NCBI GenBank assembly: GCA_910577235.1
Contig: CAJTMX010000001.1
Span: forward strand, 124,001 to 188,000
Source: an uncultured Acetatifactor sp.
Lineage (GTDB): Bacteria > Bacillota > Clostridia > Lachnospirales > Lachnospiraceae
Direction: 5' to 3'
DNA length: 64,000 nucleotides
Shown here piece by piece: positions 51,353 to 59,952 of this stretch. Below the pieces are notes generated by a model. That model did no database searches. It saw only the letters and a program-made list of their open reading frames with translations, and had not been told where the DNA came from. Position 1 is the stretch's first letter. Every line of letters starts with the position of its first letter. The position numbers were made by a program, and so were the translations under genes.

Positions 51353-52333
51353 ATGTTACTGATGTGTTGCGTACTGTTGTTGATTTTTGGTTTTGTGGCT
51401 CTGGTTAAAGGCGCCGACCTTTTTGTGGAGGGGAGCGCGGCTCTGGCAAAAAGTTTCAGAGTGCCGGGGCTGATCATCGGACTGACCATCGTAGCGGCGG
51501 GAACCAGCGCCCCGGAACTTGCGGTCAGCACGGTGGCGGCCTTGCAGGGGGCGAATGAGATAGCGCTGAGCAATGTGGTGGGGTCCAATATCTTTAATCT
51601 GCTGTCAGTGCTTGGACTATGCGCCATTATTTATCCGGTCCGTGCCGAGCCGGGGGTATTGAAGAGGGATTTTCCCGTTTCCGTCGCGGCAACGGCGCTG
51701 GTGTTTTTACTGTCCTGTGCAGGCTGCGTCTTTTCGGGGCGGATATTTCGGCTAAAGATGGAGACTTTTGCGGGAGAGGTGGGAAGAGCCGCCGGAGGAC
51801 TTCTCATCGTATTGTTTGTGATATATATCGTATATCTGATACTGGACGCGAAAAGGCATCCGGGGCAGGAAGACCACACCAAAAAGAAACCTCTGTGGAA
51901 ATGCTTTATACTTATCGTGGCCGGACTGCTGTTGATCGTGGGAGGCGGGCAGGCGGTGGTATACGGCGCCAAGGAGATCGCGAGGACCATGGGAATGACG
52001 GAGACGCTGATCGGGCTTACGGTTGTGGCGGTAGGCACGTCTCTTCCGGAATTGGTGACATCGGTGGTCGCCGCCCGAAAAGGGGAGACAGGATTGGCGG
52101 TGGGCAATGTGGTGGGTTCCAATATTTTCAATATGCTGTTTATATTGGGTATTTCGGCGGTCATACATCCTGTAGGGGTCAATGTGGCGTCTGTGTGCGA
52201 CATGGGAATCCTGTTCCTTGCCAGTCTATTGACTCTGTTTTTCCTGAGAAGGGGAAAAGCGCTGAGACGTTGGGAGGGGATCGTGATGGTCGGTGTATAT
52301 ATTCTGGATGTGGCCTTTGCTATTATAAGATAG
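51353..52333 (+). CDS. Ca2+/Na+ antiporter of the CaCA family (YrbG-like)
   Basis: 326-residue membrane protein with about ten helices and two inverted repeats, each with the CaCA signature: GTSAPELAVSTVAAL (about 44-58) plus NVVGSNIFN (about 66-74) in the first half, and GTSLPELVTSVVAAR (about 225-239) plus NVVGSNIFN (about 247-255) in the second. It exchanges Ca2+ or a similar divalent ion against Na+ or H+ at the cytoplasmic membrane. The riboswitch upstream suggests that Mn2+ is the regulating, and maybe the transported, ion. ATG follows GGGGAGG. Confidence 0.88.
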   Translation: MLLMCCVLLLIFGFVALVKGADLFVEGSAALAKSFRVPGLIIGLTIVAAGTSAPELAVSTVAALQGANEIALSNVVGSNIFNLLSVLGLCAIIYPVRAEPGVLKRDFPVSVAATALVFLLSCAGCVFSGRIFRLKMETFAGEVGRAAGGLLIVLFVIYIVYLILDAKRHPGQEDHTKKKPLWKCFILIVAGLLLIVGGGQAVVYGAKEIARTMGMTETLIGLTVVAVGTSLPELVTSVVAARKGETGLAVGNVVGSNIFNMLFILGISAVIHPVGVNVASVCDMGILFLASLLTLFFLRRGKALRRWEGIVMVGVYILDVAFAIIR

Positions 52334-52406
52334 CAGAAAATTTGGGGGCTACCCAAGAAAACACCTTATTTTTTATATAAAACATATGCCGGAAAGGTGA
52401 AAAAAT

Positions 52407-52730
52407 ATGAGAATAGACGAGATCAGAAAGATATATGCTTCACTGATGCATGCAACGATTCCCGAAAAGAAAACGGACATTGGAGCCGCCCCCGGGACCG
52501 CCGATGATAGGGACAGTTATATTCCTGGGGTTGGAGGCGGTGAAACCGTACAATCTACAGGTAATTATGACGATCAGGGGCAGATGGATGACGATTTTTC
52601 TATCCCTGTAGGGGACGGGAATGACAATGGGTTCCAGGCGGCGCAATACAGCAGGGAATACGCGCAGCAGACGATGCATACCGTGGCAAAGCCGGAGACG
52701 TCGGGCGACGGGATGGGCAGGCCCCAATAA
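52407..52730 (+). CDS. Hypothetical low-complexity acidic protein
   Basis: 107-residue soluble protein rich in Asp, Gly, Asn and Gln (such as GAAPGTADDRDSYIPGVGGG), with a short helical start (IDEIRKIYASLMHATIPEKK). Not recognised. AAAGGTG precedes the ATG at good distance. It ends 19 bp before the chromate-transporter gene and may be co-transcribed. The composition suggests a disordered protein or marginal gene. Confidence 0.5.
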   Translation: MRIDEIRKIYASLMHATIPEKKTDIGAAPGTADDRDSYIPGVGGGETVQSTGNYDDQGQMDDDFSIPVGDGNDNGFQAAQYSREYAQQTMHTVAKPETSGDGMGRPQ

Positions 52731-52749
52731 TGGCGGATGGAGGTAGCAG

Positions 52750-53319
52750 ATGGCAATACATGGGTTAGGGGAACTGTATCTGACTTTTTTTCGTATAGGC
52801 GGTCTGACTTTTGGCGGAGGCCTGACCATGCTGCCCATGTTAAAGCATGAGCTGGTCACGAAAAAAGGCTGGGTCAGCGAGGACGAACTGCTGGACTGTT
52901 ATGCTATCGGACAGTGTACTCCCGGGGTTATAGCCGTCAATACAGCTACCTTTGTGGGATACAAGAGGAAAGGAATTCCAGGTGGGATCGCCGCCACGCT
53001 GGGAATGATTTCGCCGTCGCTGGCGCTGATCACACTGATCGCCTCCTTTTTTCAGGCATTTGTGGAGAACTTGTATTTTCGGCATGCTATTATGGGCATT
53101 AAGGGCGTGGTCTGTGCGTTGATGCTGAACACGGTCATTACGCTGGCAAGGAAAAGTCTGGTTAATCTGATGAGCGTGTTGGTCTGCGCGGCGGCTGTGG
53201 TACTGGCGTTGTTTACTCCTGTCCCTACCGTTGCCATCGTGGTGCTGGCGGGATTGTGCGGTGCAGTTATAGAATTGTGGCGAAGAAGATGTCCGAAAGG
53301 GGGAGGGCATAAGCTATGA
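52750..53319 (+). CDS. chrA: Chromate transporter, half-size, first subunit
   Basis: 189-residue membrane protein of the short-chain ChrA family, with six predicted helices. GGLTFGGGLTMLPMLKHEL at the N-terminus, GQCTPGVIAVNTATFVGYKR and the later GIPGGIAATLGMISPSLALI are the conserved CHR elements. Full-length ChrA has two such domains; here two adjacent half genes are paired, as is common in Clostridia, and the second starts inside the end of this one (4-bp overlap). They probably form one complex exporting chromate or another oxyanion, though many such pairs have unknown substrates. GGAGG precedes ATG. Confidence 0.88.
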   Translation: MAIHGLGELYLTFFRIGGLTFGGGLTMLPMLKHELVTKKGWVSEDELLDCYAIGQCTPGVIAVNTATFVGYKRKGIPGGIAATLGMISPSLALITLIASFFQAFVENLYFRHAIMGIKGVVCALMLNTVITLARKSLVNLMSVLVCAAAVVLALFTPVPTVAIVVLAGLCGAVIELWRRRCPKGGGHKL

Positions 53320-53861
53320 CTTTCCTACAGCTCTTTTGGGAATTTTTCAAAATTGGACTGTTCGCCATGGGAGGAGGACCGGCAACGCTTCCTTTTCTGA
53401 TGGATTTGGCAGACAAATATGACTGGTATGCGCTGGACGACTTGACGGATATGGTGGCGGTGTCCGAGAGCACGCCGGGTCCGCTGGGCGTCAATATGGC
53501 TACCTATGCGGGGTTTCAGGCGGCGGGGATAGCGGGTGGCCTGACCGCCACACTGGCGCTGGTATTGCCAAGCGTCATTATCATTATTCTCATAGCGAAA
53601 TTTCTGACCAATTTCAGTGAGCGTCCCATGGTGAAAGCCGTGTTTTCGGGAGTACGCCCGGCGGTTACGGCGCTGATCGCCGTAGCCATATGGGGACTTT
53701 TCCGGGTGGTCCTGGTGACGGAAGAAGGCGCTTTGGCGGTAAAACCGTTGATATTATGTGCGGTAGTATTTGTATTGATGCAATTAAAGCCTTTGAAGAA
53801 ACTGCATCCGGCGGTATGGCTGCTGGCGGCGGCAGTGGTGGGAATTGTGTTCCGGTTCTGA
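53316..53861 (+). CDS. chrA: Chromate transporter, half-size, second subunit
   Basis: 181-residue partner of the gene just upstream, starting by a 4-bp ATGA overlap. FFKIGLFAMGGGPATLPFLM at the N-terminus and ESTPGPLGVNMATYAGFQAA mirror the conserved CHR segments of the first subunit; GIAGGLTATLALVLPSVIII follows. Five to six membrane helices. The tight coupling supports a 1:1 complex. Real substrate in an anaerobe may be another oxyanion such as sulfate-like ions; that is inference. Confidence 0.88.
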   Translation: MTFLQLFWEFFKIGLFAMGGGPATLPFLMDLADKYDWYALDDLTDMVAVSESTPGPLGVNMATYAGFQAAGIAGGLTATLALVLPSVIIIILIAKFLTNFSERPMVKAVFSGVRPAVTALIAVAIWGLFRVVLVTEEGALAVKPLILCAVVFVLMQLKPLKKLHPAVWLLAAAVVGIVFRF

Positions 53862-53893
53862 GACAGTTCTATAGTGCGGGGAGGGAGAAAAAC

Positions 53894-54361
53894 ATGAAAA
53901 AGGTACGGTTTTACGACAGCGTGGAAGACAGTCTGCTGCGGTTCGCGGTGATCCTGGCAAGATCCGGGGATAAATGGGTATTCTGCAAACACCGGGAACG
54001 GGATACCTATGAGGTGCCCGGCGGGCATCGGGAACCGGGAGAGGATATTGATACCACTGCCCGGCGTGAACTGTACGAGGAGACGGGAGCGCTGATATAT
54101 ACCCTGCAGCCTGTATGCGTGTACTCTGTGGCGGATTCGGACGATACGGATGTGCAGAACAATAGCACGGGTCAGCCGGATACAGGCAGCAGTGAGGAGA
54201 GTTTCGGTATGCTGTATTTTGCGCGGATCGAGTCTTTTGAATCGGAACTGCACAGCGAGATCGAGAAGATCATCCTGACGGAGAAACTGCCCGGCCAGTG
54301 GACCTATCCCGAGATACAGCCCAAGCTTTTAGAGGAGGCCCGGAGGCGTGGGATACTGTGA
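53894..54361 (+). CDS. NUDIX hydrolase
   Basis: 155-residue pyrophosphohydrolase. The NUDIX box is exact, GX5EX7REUXEEXGU (GGHREPGEDIDTTARRELYE onward, about 42-65), after a strand WVFCKHRERDTYEVPGG. It would cleave nucleoside diphosphate-linked compounds, with Mg2+ bound by the box glutamates. The insertion of Asp/Ser/Gly-rich residues near 90-105 is unusual but does not break the fold. GAGGGAG before ATG 53894; the frame is open from 53690 inside the chromate gene. Substrate unknown. Confidence 0.86.
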   Translation: MKKVRFYDSVEDSLLRFAVILARSGDKWVFCKHRERDTYEVPGGHREPGEDIDTTARRELYEETGALIYTLQPVCVYSVADSDDTDVQNNSTGQPDTGSSEESFGMLYFARIESFESELHSEIEKIILTEKLPGQWTYPEIQPKLLEEARRRGIL

Positions 54362-54472
54362 AATTTTAATAAATTTTGTATAAAAGGGATTGCAAAATCA
54401 ATAAAAAGCGAATATTCTGAAAGAGGGGAATATATAGAATTATATGTGATGATGAATGCCAGGGAGGTGCGT

Positions 54473-54658
54473 ATGGCTACTTCGAGTATCACTAAAAATT
54501 TTTATTTCAGCGGAAAAGAGGCAGAAGCATTTGTCAATGCGGTTGAACTGTCCTTTCAAGAGCGGAAACAGCCTGCTAAAGTCAGCGTTAACAAGATACG
54601 GAGCAGGGAGGAATTGTATAAACTAATGATGAAAAGGAACAGGGTGAATGGGGGATAG
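54473..54658 (+). CDS. Small protein, probable antitoxin of a GNAT toxin pair
   Basis: 61-residue basic-ended protein. SSITKNFYFSGKEAEAFVNA and a C-terminal EELYKLMMKRNRVN suggest a short N-terminal strand and helix for DNA binding and a basic tail. GGGAGG lies before ATG 54473. Its end overlaps by 11 bp the start of a GNAT-like gene, an arrangement typical of type II toxin-antitoxin pairs, though it is not a DUF1778 or ribbon-helix-helix protein by eye. Autoregulation of the pair is likely, but not shown by any visible operator. Confidence 0.55.
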   Translation: MATSSITKNFYFSGKEAEAFVNAVELSFQERKQPAKVSVNKIRSREELYKLMMKRNRVNGG

Positions 54659-55256
54659 GTTTTCTACGGTCAATATTCGCCTGTATCTTTCACAGGGATG
54701 GGGTATACAGGGGGAGAACGGTTTGCAGATGATTCTCTCCGGGTATTCCTGTCCCGCAAATAGGGATGTGGAAATATTTTTGAGAGAGCGGGCGTTAGAA
54801 TTTACGGTAAAGAATCAGTCTGTTACATATCTGGTATTTTCTAATATAAGTGCAGAATTGCTGGGCTATTTCACAATAGCTGTCAAACCGATCACCATCA
54901 GCGCTAAAAATTTCAGTAATCATATGAAAAGAAAAATATCGCGTACAGGAGAGTATGACGAGATAAATCAGACATATAGTCTGGCGGCATATTTAGTAGC
55001 GCAGTTGGGAAAGAATTATACACACAATGCAAATAAATCTATTTCGGGCAGAGAGTTACTGGATTTAGCGTTGGATCAAGTGAGAGAGCTGCAATTTCAA
55101 GCCGGTGGTACAGTTGCGCTTTTGGAGTCTGAGGATAAAGAGAGTTTACGGAGATTCTACCAGGAAGAGAATGGCTTTAGGCAATTTGGTGTTAGAGAAA
55201 CGACCAGCTCGAAACGAGAACGGTATAAATTGGTCCAGATGTTGAAAATTATCTGA
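54648..55256 (+). CDS. GNAT-like protein, candidate acetyltransferase toxin
   Basis: 202-residue protein of GNAT-like fold: the NHMKRKISRTGEYDEINQTY and SLAAYLVAQLGKNYTH stretches and the later LLDLALDQVRELQFQAGGTV resemble the acetyl-CoA-binding region of acetyltransferases that follow small antitoxins (TacT/AtaT-like, which acetylate aminoacyl-tRNA). The AT-rich N-terminal part (residues 1-60) is less typical. ATG lies inside the end of the small gene. Toxicity and tRNA target are inference from context; a plain acetyltransferase is possible. Confidence 0.55.
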   Translation: MGDRFSTVNIRLYLSQGWGIQGENGLQMILSGYSCPANRDVEIFLRERALEFTVKNQSVTYLVFSNISAELLGYFTIAVKPITISAKNFSNHMKRKISRTGEYDEINQTYSLAAYLVAQLGKNYTHNANKSISGRELLDLALDQVRELQFQAGGTVALLESEDKESLRRFYQEENGFRQFGVRETTSSKRERYKLVQMLKII

Positions 55257-55305
55257 GTCTGTTGCGGTAAAGGGGCTGGTAAAAATGTTGGGGAGGGGAA
55301 CCGAT

Positions 55306-55845
55306 ATGGCGGAATATGAACGGGTGACGCAACCTTTTGCTCCGGTATACGACAGAGATTCGCGAATATTGATCTTGGGCAGCTTGCCCTCTGTAAAATC
55401 CAGAGAGCAGGGTTTTTATTACGGACATGCCCGAAACCGTTTCTGGCCCATGCTGGCGGCAGTTTATCGGGAGCCGGTCCCCGAGAGTATCCCGGAAAAA
55501 AAGGCCCTGCTGCTGCGCCACGGCCTGGCGGTATACGATGTGATCGAAAGCTGCGAGATAAAAGGCTCCAGCGACAGCAGTATCCGCAACGTGAAAGCGG
55601 CGGATATACGGACTATCATGGAGAAGTGCCGGATTGAAAGAATATTGGCAAACGGCAGGACTGCGGCGAAATATTTTAAAACCTATCAGCCTGCCTCTTA
55701 TCGGCAAATGCTGATAGAGCTGCCCTCCACCAGCCCGGCCAATGCCGCTTTTTCGCTGGAAAAGCTGGTGGAAATATGGGGAACGGCCATCTCTTCCGTA
55801 TTTGAAGGCGCGGAGGAGTCTCATATTCTGCCGGATTACATCTGA
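55306..55845 (+). CDS. DNA-deoxyinosine (hypoxanthine) glycosylase, UDG superfamily
   Basis: 179-residue DNA repair enzyme that removes deaminated adenine (hypoxanthine) from DNA. The UDG-fold marks are present: ILILGSLPSVKSREQGFYYG (about 22-41), HARNRFWPML (about 42-51), and VYDVIESCEIKGSSDSSIRN (about 78-97), ending ELPSTSPANAAF (about 145-156). GGGAGG supports ATG 55306. It stands alone and converges with the radical-SAM gene on the other strand (4-bp gap between stops). Confidence 0.85.
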   Translation: MAEYERVTQPFAPVYDRDSRILILGSLPSVKSREQGFYYGHARNRFWPMLAAVYREPVPESIPEKKALLLRHGLAVYDVIESCEIKGSSDSSIRNVKAADIRTIMEKCRIERILANGRTAAKYFKTYQPASYRQMLIELPSTSPANAAFSLEKLVEIWGTAISSVFEGAEESHILPDYI

Positions 55846-55849
55846 TAGT

Positions 55850-57532
55850 CTATTTAAGAGATACCCCTATCGCAATACCGTTGTTGGTCAGAGGGTTGCG
55901 GTGTTCATACCCAAACAGCACCAACGTCGGCTCGTCATAAATGTATGTAAATACCTCCGTATGCAGCGCCTTGGTCAGTTCCCGGTAATCGCGGTCTGCC
56001 AATTCGGGAAACAGCGTATGTTCCCGGGATTCCCTGTGTAATACGTGGTGGACGGCGTCTTTCCAAGGGGCAAGAGAGGGAGCAAAGACAGGGCGGTTTT
56101 TCATGTTTTCCCGCAGGTACAGGTCATAGAGAAGATACTCTCTCAGAGCCTGCGTCCGCGAGATATCGGCAATACAGGCAGTTCCCCACTCCAGCAGTAT
56201 CTCATACTTGCGTATGCGTGAGGACTGCACTCCGAACAGCTCATGTTTCTCGTACCATGCAGCCAAACTCTCATACATGGAAAAAGCGCTCTCAAACAGT
56301 GTATTCATAAATTCCAGCGTATGGTCGAACTGCCCGCTGTTGTAATAAATCTCCACCATCTCTTCAATCTGTTTCAGACGGCAGATATCTTCATAGGAAA
56401 GCCATCTGGTAGACAATACCTCATAAGGGGGGCGGCTGGTGTATGCCAGATCATACACGGGAGCCTGCCTCTCCATCTCAGAGCCTTTCAGCACCTTGAG
56501 AAAGCCCAGCTGCAGCTGCTGGGGACGAAGAGCATACACATCGTTAAAGGAGCACCGGAAACGTTGCAGATCCTCAAAGGGCAGCCCGGCGATGAGATCC
56601 AGATGGATATGGATGTTTTTCCGGGAGGAGACGCGCCGGACCACGGCGGCAACTTTGTCAAAGTCCGTTTTGCGGCGGATCTCGGCAATGGTTTCCCGGC
56701 AGGTTGACTGTACTCCGATCTCCAGCTGTACGGCACCGGGGCGCAGCTTTTCCAGTATGGCAAAGTAATCCTCGTCCAAAAGGTCGGCGGCTATCTCGAA
56801 GTGGAAGTTGGTCACACCGTTGTCATGCTCCAGAATATGCCGCAGGATCGGCAGGGCATGCTCCTTTTTACAGTTGAAAGTGCGGTCGATGAATTTAACC
56901 TGAGGGACTCTTTTCTCCAGAAAGTAATCCAGCTCCAGGCACACTCGTTCAGTTCCGCGAAAATCCATGGCGCGGTCGATGGAGGAGAGACAGTAACTAC
57001 AGGAGAACGGGCATCCCCGGCTGCTCTCATAATAGATGATGCGATTCTCAAAATCCTGCATGTCCTCGTACCAGAAAGGGATTTCATCCAGCTTAAGTCT
57101 GGGGATGCTGTTCCCGTCCAAAACGGCGGGCAGTTCCCGGGATGTGCCTGTTCCGTAGGCGGTGGTCAGCCGGGCAAAGGCTGCCTCCCCGGGCCCTGTC
57201 ATCACGCCCCGCAGCCCCCACCTGGCGGCGGTTTCGGCAGCGTCATAGGAGACTTCCGGTCCGCCGGCCCAGATGTCCGCATGAGGCAGGACTCGATGTA
57301 GGTCGGGAATAAATGCGTCTATCATATCCCGATTCCAGATATAGCAGGAAAAAGCGATCACATCGGGGTGCTTTTTATAGATTTCCTGTAAAATAAACGA
57401 AGGTGTCTGGTTAATGGTAAATTCCGCGATCTCTATGCAGGATTTGAATTTTCCCGCGCAGGATCGCAGGGAGTGGACAGCAGGGTTGGAGTGGATGTAT
57501 TTGGCGTTGATGGCAACCAGCAAGATCTTCAT
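55850..57532 (-). CDS. B12-binding domain radical-SAM protein (DUF4080)
   Basis: 560-residue radical-SAM enzyme on the - strand. Domains in order: a cobalamin-binding-type Rossmann domain (about 1-140, VAINAKYIHSNPAVHSLRS and a PDVIAFSCYIWN loop), a radical-SAM core with CPFSCSYC near 174-181 and the typical FEIAADLLDEDYF strand, and a DUF4080 C-terminus. It probably catalyses a methylation or other radical step on an unknown substrate. ATG at 57532 (reading leftward) follows AAGGGA; the frame is open to 57703 but that part is AT-rich and hydrophobic. Its stop is 4 bp from the glycosylase stop. Confidence 0.85.
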   Translation of the reverse strand: MKILLVAINAKYIHSNPAVHSLRSCAGKFKSCIEIAEFTINQTPSFILQEIYKKHPDVIAFSCYIWNRDMIDAFIPDLHRVLPHADIWAGGPEVSYDAAETAARWGLRGVMTGPGEAAFARLTTAYGTGTSRELPAVLDGNSIPRLKLDEIPFWYEDMQDFENRIIYYESSRGCPFSCSYCLSSIDRAMDFRGTERVCLELDYFLEKRVPQVKFIDRTFNCKKEHALPILRHILEHDNGVTNFHFEIAADLLDEDYFAILEKLRPGAVQLEIGVQSTCRETIAEIRRKTDFDKVAAVVRRVSSRKNIHIHLDLIAGLPFEDLQRFRCSFNDVYALRPQQLQLGFLKVLKGSEMERQAPVYDLAYTSRPPYEVLSTRWLSYEDICRLKQIEEMVEIYYNSGQFDHTLEFMNTLFESAFSMYESLAAWYEKHELFGVQSSRIRKYEILLEWGTACIADISRTQALREYLLYDLYLRENMKNRPVFAPSLAPWKDAVHHVLHRESREHTLFPELADRDYRELTKALHTEVFTYIYDEPTLVLFGYEHRNPLTNNGIAIGVSLK

Positions 57533-57806
57533 GGCGGTTAAGTCCCTTCCGATTAATAAAGATTTAATACTCGATAAGATCATTTTAGCAGAGTGGAAGA
57601 GAAGTGCAAGAGAAACCTTATAAACTATAAAAAAACCGGCTCTACAGGGTAAAGAATATTTTTTTACTAACTTGTTTGGACGGAAAAACATATAGATTAT
57701 CAAGTGAGGTAATATATTTGCATAGCCAGAGAAAATGTAGTAACATATATCTGAAACAGGAAAAGCAAATACAATAGATTACACAATACAAAGGAGGAAA
57801 TGAATT
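57533..57806. other. Divergent intergenic region
   Basis: AT-rich gap between the radical-SAM gene and the CAP lipoprotein gene. For the + gene, TTGCAT (57718-57723) and TAACAT (57741-57746) at 17 bp make a fair promoter; TTGTTT (57672-57677) with GATTAT is a second candidate. No tRNA, terminator or repeat seen. Confidence 0.4.
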
Positions 57807-59087
57807 ATGAAGAGAAGAGTAATGATCACATTATTGGCCCTGACGGTGACGGCGACGATGATCACCGGCTGTGGAAATAAGCCTGACGGGAACCAGATTA
57901 TGGAGTCCACAGTAGAGACTACCGAAGAGACACAGGAAGAGTCTGCTGAGTCTGAGCCGGAGACAGAATCTGGCAGCCAGCCGGAGACGCAGGAGGAGAA
58001 CTTTGTGGAGGCAACCCCAGAGGAGCCTTCCGAAGAGTCCACACCTGAAACGGATACTGATATGGATGCTTCCCAGACGACACCCAAGCCGGAGGAAAAG
58101 CCTGCGGCAGGATCAGAACCTGTGATAGAGCCGGTCACCCCTGAGACTACTCCGGTAGCCGACGTTATTTCCCCGGAGGGACAGAACGCGGCAGAGCAGC
58201 CCCAGGCCCCGGCCTACAACGTCACCGAGATGACTGCTACCATGTATGTAAAGAACAGTGTAAACCTGCGCCAGGGACCGGGAACGGAATACACCAGGGT
58301 CGGTTCTCTGAATAAGGGGGACCAAGTAACAGTGACCGGGCAGGCGGACAACGGCTGGTATCAGCTGGAAACAGGGGCTTTTGTTTCCAATAAGTATCTG
58401 TCTAGTGACGCTCCAGCAGCAACGATCCCGGCGGCAGCCCCCGGCGCGGCAGTGGTTCCTGCCGATACGGCAATGTTCCCCACCGTTGATGAGAACGGAG
58501 TTATAACCCTGCCGAATTTGCTGGGCATAGATCCCTATGTAGCAAACGCCACGGAGTTCTTTGATTATCTGAACCAACAGAGGAGCGCGGCGGGGCTTTG
58601 CACCCTCACCTGGGACAGTGATATGGCGGCAGTAGCACAGAGGAGAGCAAAGGAGCTTGCAAGCGATTTCTCCCACAACGGGAATACGGAGCGATACAAC
58701 GAGAACATCCATACCACCAATGACTTGAACAGCACCTATAAGGATTGGTACAACAGCTTTTACAACTCCCAGGCTCATAGGGAGACAATGATGAATCCCA
58801 ATATCGGAAGAGGAGCGGCGGCTTTGTACTTTGACGGGCGCAACTACTATGTGATCTGTAACTTTAGGGGAAATCCTCTTACCACAGAGGAGTTGTTGGA
58901 GCAGTTCAATCCTGACAACATGGTACAGATCAGTGAAAATGCCTACATTGACAAGCGTAGTTATGACGCCTTGATCAATGCGGGGATTGATCCTGGAGCA
59001 CAGCCCGATGAAGAGACGATTAAGAGGATGGATGAGCTGACAAAATTAGCAGAGGAAGGACTTATTGAAGTTCCCAGTTTGAATTAA
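57807..59087 (+). CDS. Lipoprotein with SH3b and CAP (SCP-like) domains
   Basis: 426-residue surface protein. An N-terminal lipoprotein signal ends in the lipobox ITGC (Cys22). A long Glu/Thr/Pro-rich linker (about 30-140) follows, then an SH3b domain (about 146-200, YVKNSVNLRQGPGTEYTRVG, which usually binds cell-wall peptides) and a CAP/SCP-PR1 domain (about 250-360, FFDYLNQQRSAAGLCTLTW and RETMMNPNIGRGAAALYF). Likely anchored outside the membrane and linked to the cell wall. Function of bacterial CAP proteins is mostly unknown; a role in wall remodelling or host contact is inference. AAGGAGG sits ahead of ATG. Confidence 0.86.
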   Translation: MKRRVMITLLALTVTATMITGCGNKPDGNQIMESTVETTEETQEESAESEPETESGSQPETQEENFVEATPEEPSEESTPETDTDMDASQTTPKPEEKPAAGSEPVIEPVTPETTPVADVISPEGQNAAEQPQAPAYNVTEMTATMYVKNSVNLRQGPGTEYTRVGSLNKGDQVTVTGQADNGWYQLETGAFVSNKYLSSDAPAATIPAAAPGAAVVPADTAMFPTVDENGVITLPNLLGIDPYVANATEFFDYLNQQRSAAGLCTLTWDSDMAAVAQRRAKELASDFSHNGNTERYNENIHTTNDLNSTYKDWYNSFYNSQAHRETMMNPNIGRGAAALYFDGRNYYVICNFRGNPLTTEELLEQFNPDNMVQISENAYIDKRSYDALINAGIDPGAQPDEETIKRMDELTKLAEEGLIEVPSLN

Positions 59088-59132
59088 TACGACCGAGATT
59101 GGAAGCTTTGTATCATCCGGGAGGAATATACC

Positions 59133-59774
59133 ATGACAAACATTCAAAAAACAGAAATCTTCCTGCTGGAGCAGTTTCAGAACTGCGCCTATTATAAGGA
59201 GCATCCCGCAGATGGGGAATACCGTCTGCAGCATTCCTACCGAGTGGCTCATGCGGCCAGGGAGATCGCCCGCAGAGAGGGGCTGGACGAGGAAGGGCTG
59301 GTGATCGGGGGCCTGCTGCACGATGTAGGCTACAGCCTGATCTTTGAGTCGGAGTGCGGCTGGATAGAGCATGGGCGTATGTCGGCCCGGCTTGCCCGGC
59401 CTTTTCTGGAGCAGCTTAATCTGAGTCCGGAGCGGGTACAGGAGATCTGTTACGGCATAGCGATCCATGCGGACGGAAAGTCGGACTTTCCGGGGGAAGA
59501 TACGGCTTTTGCCCTAAGTATCGGAGACGCGGACGATGTGGACAGGTTTGATGCCTATAGGATCTATGACGCCATGGAGTACGCGGATTTCCGCAATCTG
59601 AAAATAGCGTACAAACGTAAATGGCTTAGGGAGAAAATAGATTGGGTCAACTGGCGTCTGGAACAGAGGTCGGGCACGGAGACGGCCAGGCAGATGATCG
59701 CCCAGCGGCTGCTCTACCAGCGGCAGTACTATGAGAAGGTGTTGGAGCAGATGGAACACAGCGAGACCGTCTGA
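59133..59774 (+). CDS. HD-domain phosphohydrolase
   Basis: 213-residue soluble protein with an HD domain: RLQHSYRVAHAAREIARREG, GLLHDVGYS (His-Asp metal pair, about 66-74), HGRMSARLARPFLEQ and AIHADG (about 110-115). HD proteins hydrolyse phosphate esters such as nucleotides or (p)ppGpp; this one is short and unassigned. GGGAGG lies before the ATG. It follows the CAP gene by 45 bp in the same direction. Confidence 0.82.
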   Translation: MTNIQKTEIFLLEQFQNCAYYKEHPADGEYRLQHSYRVAHAAREIARREGLDEEGLVIGGLLHDVGYSLIFESECGWIEHGRMSARLARPFLEQLNLSPERVQEICYGIAIHADGKSDFPGEDTAFALSIGDADDVDRFDAYRIYDAMEYADFRNLKIAYKRKWLREKIDWVNWRLEQRSGTETARQMIAQRLLYQRQYYEKVLEQMEHSETV

Positions 59775-59952
59775 CAGACGCGGCGCAGCGGAAATGTAAC
59801 AGTTTAGCGATTTCGCGGCAGGGGCGGCGCGTACCCTCAGAAAAAGGGCTTGCACACTTTCCGCAAATGTGGCATTATATTTGAGGATGAATCTGTAATG
59901 TATCGTTCTTCCTATATCATACAGTATTTTACAGGAAAAGAGGATTTATAAT

